A stretch of DNA of 64,000 nucleotides, from the NCBI GenBank assembly GCA_037179335.1, contig JAKZHN010000010.1:1123870-1187869 (forward strand). Direction: 5' to 3'. This DNA is from Cyclaneusma minus. Lineage: Eukaryota; Ascomycota; Leotiomycetes; Marthamycetales; Marthamycetaceae. The position numbers were made by a program, and so were the translations under genes. Positions 23,293 through 33,100 of the stretch are shown in pieces. The notes under the pieces were generated by a model. That model worked only from the letters and a program-made list of their open reading frames with translations. It ran no database searches and was not told the DNA's origin. How positions within the stretch are numbered: the first letter of the stretch is position 1; the number at the start of each line of letters is the position of its first letter.

Positions 23293-24214
23293 TCACTGCT
23301 TACCCTTTCCCTCACCTTCCCTAACCATAAAAAAGTTCCTATGCACCTCGTACCCCTTCTTCCCCCACATATACTCTGCAAAATCCAAATCCAGATGTCC
23401 TTCCTCCTTCAACCCAAACCTCTCATAGTATCTCACCACTCCCGCCTGCGTCACCAACCAAGCCGGCCCCTCCTCACTTTCTATCTTTTTCAAGAAGAAC
23501 TTTAGGAGTTGCGAGCCGATACCGTGGCGTTGATATTCCGGTGCGACCATCAAATGTCCTAGCCCTATTCATTCATCATGAAAAACAATTAGCTTCTCTT
23601 GTTCGTCTTCTTTCTGTGGGTTTTCCCAGAATGGCAGGAAACGTCGGTTTGGACATGACTGGAAATGGGGACAGGAGAAGGGGGGAAGGGAAGATGGAAG
23701 GGTTTGGGGACTTTTGAAACAGGCATGGAATACGCACAGGTACTCTTTCTGTCCCCAAGATACTCCCTGACAACCTTCCAAACCCCGTCGCTCATCGCTT
23801 TCGTAAACTCCTCGTTCACAACTCCCTCATCATCCTTCTCACTCTTTTCCTCCTCTTTCCCGCTCTCTTCTTCCTCTTTCCCTTCACCCTTCCCACCCTC
23901 AACCTCATTCTTCCCCTCCTTAACCTCACCCCCACTTGCCGTAAATATCACGCAACCTACAATCTCTCCACGCCATCCATTTCACTTTCGGCATCAGTAA
24001 CAGCCTTCCAGATCTGCGTTTTGTGGTCGGCAAATTGGGCTTGGAGTTTTGTGAGGATGAAGGATTCTATGGGTGCTGTGTTGAGTGGGTGCACGGAGGG
24101 GAACATGACGCGGTGGAGGAGGTCGGGTGCCATGGCGGCGGTGGCGATGCGGGATAGGGTGGGGAGGTCGGGGGGATGGGCGGGGTAGATGTTGATGGTT
24201 GATGTGGGAGACAT
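23293..24214 (-). pseudogene. GNAT-family N-acetyltransferase, frameshifted
   Basis: Minus-strand exons 24214-23738 and 23564-23293, intron 173 nt (GTGCGT...ATAG). The N-terminus (MSPTSTINIYPAHPPDLPTL, then MAPDLLHRVMFPSVHPLNT) and the acetyl-CoA-binding end (WLGHLMVAPEYQRHGIGSQL, YYERFGLKEEG) match the neighbouring paralog at 24940 throughout. Near 23961-23967 the frame breaks: the first frame reads DGVERL and stops, while the paralog-like continuation IVGCVIFTASGG lies in another frame. No intron fits. Exon 1 is 477 nt, and the splice phase is satisfied only if it is two bases shorter, consistent with an extra AG in GAGAGA. A Glu/Lys-rich insert follows (about residues 95-130). Intact length would be about 248. 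A sequencing error is the alternative. Confidence 0.8.
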
Positions 24215-24939
24215 GGTTGGTGAGTAGAAAGGGTTTGGTGAGTGGTGATGATGAGGTTGAGGGATTGACAGGCCTGACGTGAGTACTGAGTGTCAATATT
24301 ATTGGTTTGGGGCGGATATTCTGCGGAGAAGAGAATTGGAGGCCGCGAGAGAGAGAGAGGGATTGATGGCTATCATGGTTAATCTATTCTGACTTCTAAC
24401 AACTAACAACTAGCAGCCAACAGTGGTGGTGTTATGGTGGAGTTATGATTCGTTAATTATTGCGACTCATTAAGTAGATTAAACGATCAGGGTCTTATGT
24501 ACAGGGGTGTCCATAAGCGCCCGCTGCGAGAGAGCAGCTAACAGCTAGGTAACTAACACATCTGCAGCTCGGAGCAGAATTGCTATTTGAGAAGGTAAGT
24601 TCTCGGCCCGCTACAAGGGTCATCAAACTAGATCTACCCGAAATCTCCACTGGAAATGCCTTGAAGAGAGCCAAGGTGAAAGGCGATATGCTCAAGATTG
24701 TTCACATGTGGGGGCCGTTACTGTTAGGCACCGTCCGCCACAATTTTATTTCTATCAACCTCGAAGATTTCTCCGCATCCTTATCTGTCTCTCTTGTTTC
24801 TCTCTCATCAGCCTAGTTGAATCGTTTTTGAATTCCTCGAAGTCCCTCACCCCATCTTCAAGAGAAACACGCATCACAGGTGCCAACATCAGTAAAAGCT
24901 TCAATTTTCGCCTATCTGTTCAACCCCAGGACTGCAACC
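24215..24939. promoter_or_regulatory. Shared region between two divergent GNAT paralogs
   Basis: This 725-base region separates the ATGs of the head-to-head acetyltransferase genes. It holds a short GA-repeat (GAGAGAGAGAGG near 24349-24360), AT-rich sequence near 24430-24480, and C/T-rich leader sequence before the right-hand ATG. No other gene is supported. Confidence 0.4.
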
Positions 24940-25689
24940 ATGTCGATGAACATCAGCATCATCCCCGTCACTGGCAAAGACATTCCCATACTCGCCAACA
25001 TCTGCACACGAGCTATGGCAGTTGATCTCGTTCATCGAGCCATGTTTCCCACTCTCAGTCCTCTCGATACGACCGACATCGAAGCCCTCTACCAGTCTCA
25101 ACTTTACCCACAGCTTGAAAACCCCAATGCTCGGTTTTTCAAAGCCGTCGCCAGCGAGTCGAAAGATCACGGGATCGTGGGCTATATCATGGTAGTTGTG
25201 GATGACAAGACTGAAAAGAGGCCACCTCAAGCACCGGAGCCTGGCAATCCGCCAGCCCACTTCAATCCTGATTTTCAGAAGAAAATGATAGACGGCATAG
25301 AGCCACTGGTCAAGGAGAAAATTTCTGACAAGCCCAATATGTGTAAGTATCAGGACTTGTTACTCTCAGAATACTTTACGCAATATCTTGGCTTTCCGGA
25401 CATCGCTAACTTTTGGGATTTGTTAGGGTTGGGACACTTGATGGTCAAACCAGAATATCAGCATCGACATGTCGGGACCCAGCTGATGCAGTTCTTTTTG
25501 CAAGATCTAGGAGGCGACAAATACACTTCTTGGCTCGTGACACAAGTGAGAAGTCCCGGATTCTACAAGAAGTTTGGGTTCAAGGAGGACGGCTACTCGG
25601 ACCTAGATCTCAGCGAGTTTATGGGACCAGATCAGGGGTATGGGTCGCATCGCAGTGTCTTCATGACTAGACCGCCGGGAAGCCTGTGA
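24940..25689 (+). CDS. GNAT-family N-acetyltransferase, intact paralog
   Basis: Exons 24940-25342 and 25427-25689 give 221 residues. The 84-nt intron (GTAAGT, branch GCTAAC, acceptor TTAG) is a multiple of three and open, so an unspliced frame exists. Removing it gives NMWLGHLMVKPEYQ, exactly matching the paralog STWLGHLMVAPEYQ at the same splice position. Conserved parts are MAVDLVHRAMFPTLSPLDT (N-terminal fungal GNAT signature), the acetyl-CoA loop EYQHRHVGTQLMQFF (Q-x-x-H-x-G type) and FYKKFGFKEDG. The acceptor substrate is unknown. The start MSMNISIIPVTG was chosen over the upstream in-frame ATG (24880) because it aligns with the paralog. It is head-to-head with its frameshifted sister, an inverted duplication. 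Confidence 0.88.
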   Translation: MSMNISIIPVTGKDIPILANICTRAMAVDLVHRAMFPTLSPLDTTDIEALYQSQLYPQLENPNARFFKAVASESKDHGIVGYIMVVVDDKTEKRPPQAPEPGNPPAHFNPDFQKKMIDGIEPLVKEKISDKPNMCKYQDLLLSEYFTQYLGFPDIANFWDLLGLGHLMVKPEYQHRHVGTQLMQFFLQDLGGDKYTSWLVTQVRSPGFYKKFGFKEDGYSDLDLSEFMGPDQGYGSHRSVFMTRPPGSL

Positions 25690-26183
25690 AGGAGCCGTCT
25701 ATTTGTATATAGGCTGCTGGAGGTCCTGTTCGAATGGTAGCTTTGCAACTCCAATCCGTAACATTTTATAATTTATCAGGCTATTTATAGAGTTAGGCAA
25801 GTTCTCGAGGAAAAATGATGCGGTGGTTGTTCAGTGTTTGATTTTAGAACAAGCAACATTTCCGAAAGTTTTAATCTCGGTGTTCGGCCCTGATACCATC
25901 TGAGCGAGTCTCTTACGACTGTGCAGTACCTAGGTCCCGAATGTCAATGCTCCAGCTTGGAAGTTGTTGCTGGTGTTTGGAGGCCAAATGAGTGGATTAT
26001 GTCTTGTCAGCCCAATACTACCTACCCACTGTAGGTGCAGTGAGCTAGGATCCTGGTTTCATCACATACGGACCACAAGTACCACGAAAGTGAAGTTGAT
26101 TTGGTGAAACCAGGCTTGGCAAACCTGGTTGCTTTTTACCGGTCATATCGTTACCTCCAAACACGATCAGTCCAACACCCAGA
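25690..26183. other. Intergenic sequence
   Basis: The GNAT 3' flank, running up to the inserted repeat element. No gene is seen. Confidence 0.45.
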
Positions 26184-26185
26184 TA

Positions 26186-27033
26186 CCTTAGCGGAGCGGG
26201 GGGGTGAAAAAAAAACGGTTGGCAACCTTGCCAACCGTTTCAAACTTTCCAAGGTGAAAGACCCTCTATGAATGGTTCAAAACTTTTCAACCGTTAAAAG
26301 GTTCCATTATAACTATATTACGGTTTCCAAGGTTTAAAACCACCAATACCTAGTATTTGTTTATTTTTCAAATCTATTATTATTGTACTATTTTATTCTA
26401 GCCTCCAGCCTCCAGCTCCAGCCTCCAGCCTCCAGCCTCTATTACCCTCCAGCTCCAGCTCCAGCTCCAGCCTCCAGCTCCAAGCTCCAGCTCCAGCGCA
26501 AGCGTATTAAGGTTTGGAAGAGGCAGCTTGGCATGCGCCATGTCGGGGGCTGCGAGGGCGAGGGCGAGGGCGAGGGTAAGAAGGTTTTGGCATGACAAAA
26601 TTAGCATAATGTAAACAAACAGCGCGTAAGGACTTAGCTGGAGCTGGAGATTAGAGGCTGGAGGCTGGAGCTGGAGCTGGAGCTGGAGCTTGCGCAGAAG
26701 CTGGAGCTCAAGGCTGAAGTTTGAGCTGGTGAGTGGTTGAAGCTGGAGCTGGAGCTGGAGGGTAATAGAGGCTGGAGGCTGGAGCTAAAGATTAAAGGCT
26801 GGAGCTGCTGCGCTAGAGCTGCAAAATTAGTTATCGCTTTTCTGATTGAATTAGCGTATATAGCTTATTATCTGTTAGCAATTAAAAATACAATCAAAAA
26901 TTTGAATACGGTTACAAACAATTAAAATTAAATAACGGTTATAATGATTACAATGGTTTTTGAAGTTTTTAACGATATTTTAAGTTTTAAACTATCCATG
27001 AACGGTTTTTCTCACCCCCCCGCTCCGCTAAGG
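26186..27033. mobile_element. 848-bp non-autonomous TIR element (MITE-like) with TA target duplication
   Basis: The left end begins CCTTAGCGGAGC and the right end is its exact inverse. The perfect terminal inverted repeat is 22 bp, including a seven-G run, and imperfect similarity continues for about 10 more bases. A TA dinucleotide flanks both ends (26184-26185 and 27034-27035), as expected for Tc1/mariner/Fot-type insertion. No transposase frame lies inside. The interior carries CTCCAG-type repeats in the left half (about 26400-26500) and the inverse GCTGGA-type repeats in the right half (about 26640-26810). A near-perfect hairpin, AACGGTTGGCAA/TTGCCAACCGTT, lies next to the left end. The flanking interior is AT-rich. 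Small open frames in it are repeat translations and are not genes. Confidence 0.85.
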
Positions 27034-27035
27034 TA

Positions 27036-27500
27036 TGCATCCAGTCTTCCTATGGTCAAGAATTAGTACGATTGTTGTACAAGTGTATAAAATCGTGGGG
27101 TTCTCTCTCGAGTGACGAGTCTCGATGTTTCTTCGTTAGAACTGCCGATCATACCCCTGTGAATAAGTCACGGCCCCACAGCATCATGTATCCCCATGAT
27201 TAGCGACATGGTGGAGCTTAAGAAGATCCTGGTCAACTATGTTACAGCCGTACTAAAGTTTCTTTTGAAATAATCTGTTAGTTCTGCCGGTATTGTTGTG
27301 TGGAGCTCCTGTAGCAGCGTCAGCCGATAAGGGACGGATGTAAAGATCAAACACATAAAACGACCATCACAATTCCTCCAAGCTGCTTCAGAATACCATT
27401 TCAGCTCCTTAAGTTCTTAGAGATTTGAGCGGTCCTATTTTTCCTATCAACTCTCGGGCAGAATTTCTGGTCCTGGTAGTGGTGGCTCACAACGTCAACC
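27036..27500. other. Intergenic sequence, promoter of the receptor gene
   Basis: Between the MITE and the receptor ATG. No gene is seen. The element's right end lies 467 bases upstream of the start codon, so it could affect that promoter. Confidence 0.4.
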
Positions 27501-28811
27501 ATGTTGACAGATCACTCGATTACTCTCCTGGTGGTCAACACTGTTTTCACAGTCTTGGCAATAATTGCCGTCTGCTTAAGGATTTACGCCCGCAATATCA
27601 AGAAACTGCGACTTGGAGCGGATGACTACCTGATCATTGTGGCCTTGGTAAGAAAAGCAGACTCTTATAATGATATCTGTGTCATTGCGATGAGAATCAC
27701 CAGGCTGACCAATCTCTGTGGATAGATTTTTGCTTCCGGCAATTCAATAGCATTGATTTATGGTATATTTTCAGGGCCTATATCCAGTGTCCAGTGTATG
27801 GTATACTCATAGACGAATAGCCGCAGTAGCAGGAGGAATGGGCCAACATATATACGATCTTACCGACCGAGAAAAAACAGTATTTGGTCAAGTGAGTTCC
27901 TTTTCTGCGGATCTTACATTCCAGACTCTAGAAACCCAAGTACTAGCTATGGTTTTGGTGACCCAAGATGCTTACTAGTACATAAACCATCTAGGTAGGT
28001 TACCTTCTGGGCACAATTCCCTTGCAATTTCGCAGTTTCCCTCTACAAAATTTCCATCATTTTGTTTTACCGCAGCATTTTCATCACACGCAATTTCCGC
28101 TCCATTAACAACGTCCTCGGAGCCATCATCATACTGTGGACCGTCGCATTCTTCTTCGCAGATTTGTTCCAAGCATGGCCCATTGTCTCAAACTGGAGCG
28201 TGGTTCCCGGATCAACCCAGGTCAACGAATTTGCTTTGTACCAAGCTACAGCAGCTACGGAGCTGGCGCTGGATATCATCACTTTGGTTCTCCCGTGGGG
28301 AATGATTTGGAATTTCGAGATGAAGCTGTCTCATAAGATGATGCTTTGTGGTATATTCGCTTTGGGAGGCTTGTGAGCATCAAAATTCTGCTCCTTAAAT
28401 CGCTGGACGGATCCGCTGACATGGCTCCGCCGTAGTGTCTGCATTTCAGGGGCCCTTCGCCTCTACTATTTATACACCTCGCAAACATCGTTTGACCTGT
28501 CTGCAGACTTCACTTGTAAGCACCACCGCTCGCCTTTTGTAAGGGAACTCATGCTAAGATTACGCTCCGATATCACTTACAACATCTGGGTTTGGACTGC
28601 TATAGAACCACACACGGGCATAATATGCGCATGCTTGCCACTATTAACTCCTCTCTTCCAAACCCAAACCCCCGAGAATTCCGTCCGAAAGATTAAAGGG
28701 TTCTCTAGGCTCCGTCCACAAAGCAGTCAAAGCAAATCAGTCGTCTGGAACGACAACGAGCTTCATTCCGCCAAAGATGGCTCTTCGCGAACTGGCAGTG
28801 AGAATCTGTAA
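27501..28811 (+). CDS. PTH11-like seven-helix membrane protein (fungal rhodopsin-like domain)
   Basis: Proposed exons 27501-27647, 27726-27762, 27821-27891, 27999-28372 and 28436-28811, 334 residues. Helices read in order: LLVVNTVFTVLAIIAVCLR, DDYLIIVAL-IFASGNSIALIY, VTFWAQFPCNFAVSLYKISI, INNVLGAIIILWTVAFFFAD, LALDIITLVLPWGMIW, MMLCGIFALGGF-VCISGAL and HTGIICACLPLLTPLF. The family signatures are RxYARN-GADDY after helix 1, GGMGQHIYDL, SLYKISIILFYRSIF and the GIICACLP motif of the last helix. The CFEM domain of true PTH11 receptors is absent. Between helices 6 and 7, CKHHRSPFVRELMLRLRSDI may include an undetected intron; a donor GTAAGC at 28516 has no acceptor in phase at a normal distance. 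Role: surface sensing, by family only. Confidence 0.86.
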
Positions 28812-29499
28812 AAGAAAGGAGATGATCAGTGCTGAACTGCTTTTGGGTTGAAGATGATAGATTTTCCAAGGCCGACAGACATTAGATTGACATCAGATGG
28901 ACATCGGATAGGTAGAAATCACGGATCTAGCATGCAATTGCTTAATTAATCAACTTCAAAGACCAATGCTATCATTGAGCTATCGCACTCTTGCAATATT
29001 CCGTTACAGAACATACCTGAACCCCGTTGGCATATTCTCTGTTCTAGAGCCAGCTTTACCATCGTTACCTCCTATCTCGTTTTGTATCTCGTTGAAAGCC
29101 ATTGAACAACCAGTTTTGCTAGAAATTGCAGATAGGGCCCACACCCACCTGAGCAGATTTGACTATGCCAGTGCTCCATCATCAAGTATGCACAAAAACA
29201 AACGTGACAGGTTTGTATCCCCGATCCCGTGGTATAGTCATTTGCTTGAAAGCTCCAGCCTGCAGCCTGAAGAAATTAGCTCAGAATACAGAAACAAGGT
29301 TTGTCTCGCCCGGGTTTGTCTTTGGCTCTTGGTTTGCTTCGTTGAAGAACACATCAGGAAAGTTAGACGTGTGACAGATTATGCAAACCGTTAAGATATC
29401 CCTTTACTGCCAGTCACTCGAGTTGCCGAGTCGGAGGAAGGGGATATTCTTCCCCACTCACCGAAGAAGACTCTCACTCGAGTCGATGCTCCAATCGTC

Positions 29500-29501
<2 letters not shown>
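28812..29501. other. Intergenic sequence before the assembly gap
   Basis: Receptor 3' flank. Open frames near 28966-29394 have no recognisable content. Confidence 0.4.
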
Positions 29502-29596
<95 letters not shown>

Positions 29597-30104
29597 CGGG
29601 GGGGGGGGGNNNNNNNNNNNNNNNNNNNNNNNNNNNNNNNNNNNNNNNNNNNNNNNNNNNNNNNNNNNNNNNNNNNNNNNNNNNNNNNNNNNNNNNNNNN
29701 NNNNNNNNNNNNNNNNNNNNNNNNNNNNNNNNNNNNNNNNNNNNNNNNNNNNNNNNNNNNNNNNNNNNNNNNNNNNNNNNNNNNNNNNNNNNNNNNNNNN
29801 NNNNNNNNNNNNNNNNNNNNNNNNNNNNNNNNNNNNNNNNNNNNNNNNNNNNNNNNNNNNNNNNNNNNNNNNNNNNNNNNNNNNNNNNNNNNNNNNNNNN
29901 NNNNNNNNNNNNNNNNNNNNNNNNNNNNNNNNNNNNNNNNNNNNNNNNNNNNNNNNNNNNNNNNNNNNNNNNNNNNNNNNNNNNNNNNNNNTCCCCTTTT
30001 TTTGTTGTGGGTTTGTGTGGTGTTTTTTTTTTATACCCACTCAAATTTTTTCCATAGATGTTCTTTTTGTTTTTCCCATCGGCGCCCCCCCCCCCCCCCC
30101 CCCC
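29502..30104. other. Assembly gap with poly-G and poly-C borders
   Basis: A run of 108 bases, all G except one C at 29597, is followed by 382 N (29610-29991), then low-complexity T/G-rich sequence and a run of 20 C (30085-30104). Such a pure G run of this length is best explained as a sequencing or gap-filling artefact. Nothing in this interval should be translated. Confidence 0.9.
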
Positions 30105-33100
30105 GGAGATGATGATTCCGAGGGAAAGACAATAAGAACAGAGCCTGTGTTTCCAAGTTCTCACCAGCACAAAGGACGATCCCTTGGCGTCTCCTTCCAA
30201 AACCACAAATCAGAATGCGAATTTGAGACACAGTTCAATATACAGCCAAATAGGTTGAGAAATTACATCACAACAGACGCACAGCTCACTCATCCCATCC
30301 GTCAGATTGCACAGTTAGACAAGCTCATCATATTCGTCATCATCCCCATGTTCAAGAAAAGAATGACGGAGACCCTCGATGCCCAAACCGGGTTTTGTTG
30401 ACGCTTAGAGTTTTGGTTGCGCGTGTATCTTGAAGTCTGTCTCGAAGTCTCTCTTGAGATGAAAGAAGAAAATAGACGGCACTGCGGCTGGCGGCAGCGA
30501 CCGAAGCTCCTGCAAAGGACGAGAAGAAATCATTTCAATGTCGGCATAGCATAATAACAGCACCAACCTTGGGCATATGTGTCCCCAAACCTTCAACCCC
30601 TCACAAGTGCCAACCCAGTCCCAAGATCCCACTCTTACCCAAGGCCATATTACCTAGAGAGTCAAGAAACAAACAGTTCTTACCATCTGTGCCACACCTT
30701 TCGAAAAATTCACAATCACATCGGAGGATTTTCGAAGTTGGACCGACAATTAAGATTCAAGAAACAAGACTTCAAGACACGTCACATCAGCGTTCAAAGA
30801 TAAGACGAAAACCCAAAGGTGCCCAACCAAACTCAGTCTGTCGATACTTGGCCTCTTAACCAATCTTCCAAGAATTGAAATGTCTCACACCCATCAAAAC
30901 TAGCTTTTCAACTGACTAGCACAAAGTTTCAGCTTTGAAGGTCTCAGCCACACTCATCCCTAGAACTCATTTAATTCCATGAAACATGAAACATGAAACC
31001 AAAAATCGGCAATGCTACTGTAGCACCTTTTGACCCGGGTAGTGGCTAGGAGAGCCGCATGTAGCCAGCCATCCACCCATTGCGTAAAAAAAAGTCTAAA
31101 AAGTTGTGATGCTTCGATATTAACAACATGTACTGCAATATGCCGACGCGAAACTCACACAGTCACACACTTCCAGGTTTCAATTTCAAAAACAGAAAGG
31201 CTGAATCCGGAGAATTACCCAAATGTCTCGCATTTCTGGCGATGCACTAGACAGGCAGCATTACCCTTTTCGGCTTTCGCAAGCAACTTAGCAAGCCCAG
31301 ACCCAGTGACTTCAGATCAGTCAGCCACCTAAGGCCTGATCCGATCTAGGCAGGAACCAACAGGCCAGGACGCGGATCTGGAGATAGATAAACGGCCTGT
31401 AGCCTACCAAGGAGGCTTCTAGTGCTTCTTTGAAATGGTAATGCGGCAATGCCGAAAAAGCGTGAATGTGGAGGCTAGTGGCGAGAGATGGCGGGGTAAT
31501 TTGTGGATGGTTTAATGCAGAGAAAAGGAGGAAAGCAGAAAATGGAAACCCTCGGGATGGATGTGTGTCTTCTTGGGAAGAGGGGGTTCGTGGAGGCTTT
31601 GCTCCTACCCCTGCAGGATGCAGCTGTTCGAGAGCATAGAGAAGGAGAATGGATTGCGGGTACAAAAATCCAGAAACATGAAGTTCTCTGCAAACTAACA
31701 GACTCAACAAAATTTCAGAACAAGCTCGATGTGACGATATGGCACCCGTGGGTTAGCTTGAGATTTAATTCAAACAGACACAAAGGGGGAGGCTGATCTC
31801 GAGCGGCTCAGGGAGGTGAAGATCCCAGGAGAACATTTAGGGTGGTAATTGCAACTGGATGGAGGAATTGACGATGTACAAAATCTGAAAATCTTGGAAA
31901 CACGATTTTCTTCACAATCCAAGTTCTGCAGGTACATGTACTCAACAAAATTCTTGAAGCTCGATCCTCGATGTGAAGTAGCTTTGGACTTGAGTTGTCT
32001 AGCTTAGGATTGACTTTGAGACACAAAAGGGGACTGACTGGCTGAGGCTGATCGCCGAAGAGACTGTGCGGCTCAGGGAACAGCGCCAGCTGCCAGTACT
32101 AACTTACCTTCCCAAGTTCCTAGCTGAGGCTCGATCTCGACCGATTGACAGATTTGTCGGCAACAGCAGTCATCGACTACGCATCTCCAAAAAATCTGGA
32201 TCAGCATCGATGCCCAATACCCCCAAAGCCCCTTCAACAATGCAGATCAGTCTCAGCTGACCATCCACCAAGCCCGCCACGGACGCTGGAACCCTGATCG
32301 TCCGCACTCGGCCGTCGGTAATGTCGCGGTTCTCAAGGCTTGGTTGACCGAAACACTCAAAAGGGACAGCTTCATGCAGTTCGCACAAAAAGAGGGTTTG
32401 GGGAGTTGTTCCAGAAGCAGTTCGACAAGCTTCCCCCGCCCGAAGCCGAGAAGGCCTAGAATGCTGCAGAGATAGCTGGCACATTAAGCTTTTGGAAGCT
32501 TATCATGGCGGGAGGCAGAGTGGCAGAGTGCCTGCAGGGTGCCTAAGCTTTGAGATTTAAAGTTGTCGGGCGATGACTAGAAGTGCTTGAACTGGGGTCT
32601 TGGTGTCTCGGGATGACAGGCGGTCTGGTTTTGAGTTTGGAAGAGGAAATACAATCGAGACATGAAAAGAAAATGTTGGGGAGTGGAATTTGGGCGCAAA
32701 GCCGTTGACTCTTGGGAAATATACCCATGAACTTGAGTTGTGAGAAACCCAGCAGAGTGATATTCGAAAATAATACTACCTCGATGTTGATGAGATAGTA
32801 GATTAGTACTCACTATTCAGCGGCCAAGTCGTTTTATAACGCTAAGCCTTTTTCAAGACGACCACGCCCTGTAAGCGTAGGGAGCATGCATCAGCCACCT
32901 CCAAAATCAGCGCTTAAAAGCACGGCACTAGGAGAGATAACGGCAACAGTTACCTCTTGAAGTATCTCCGGTTCCTGCAGGCGCCGAACGGGTACCGTGG
33001 TTCTCAAAGCCCGGAGACGACTGCAAGCCGCCAGAAGCGCTGGCGTCCGCGGACGCCGGAGTGCTGGATTTCCGGAGGGACACTCCGGAAGCAAACACCA

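Noticed and set aside
26383..26925. Open frames inside the TIR element
   Set aside because: They are translations of the CTCCAG/CTGGAG satellites with no transposase motif.
29381..30206. Poly-Gly and poly-Pro frames across the gap
   Set aside because: They are translations of homopolymer and N sequence.
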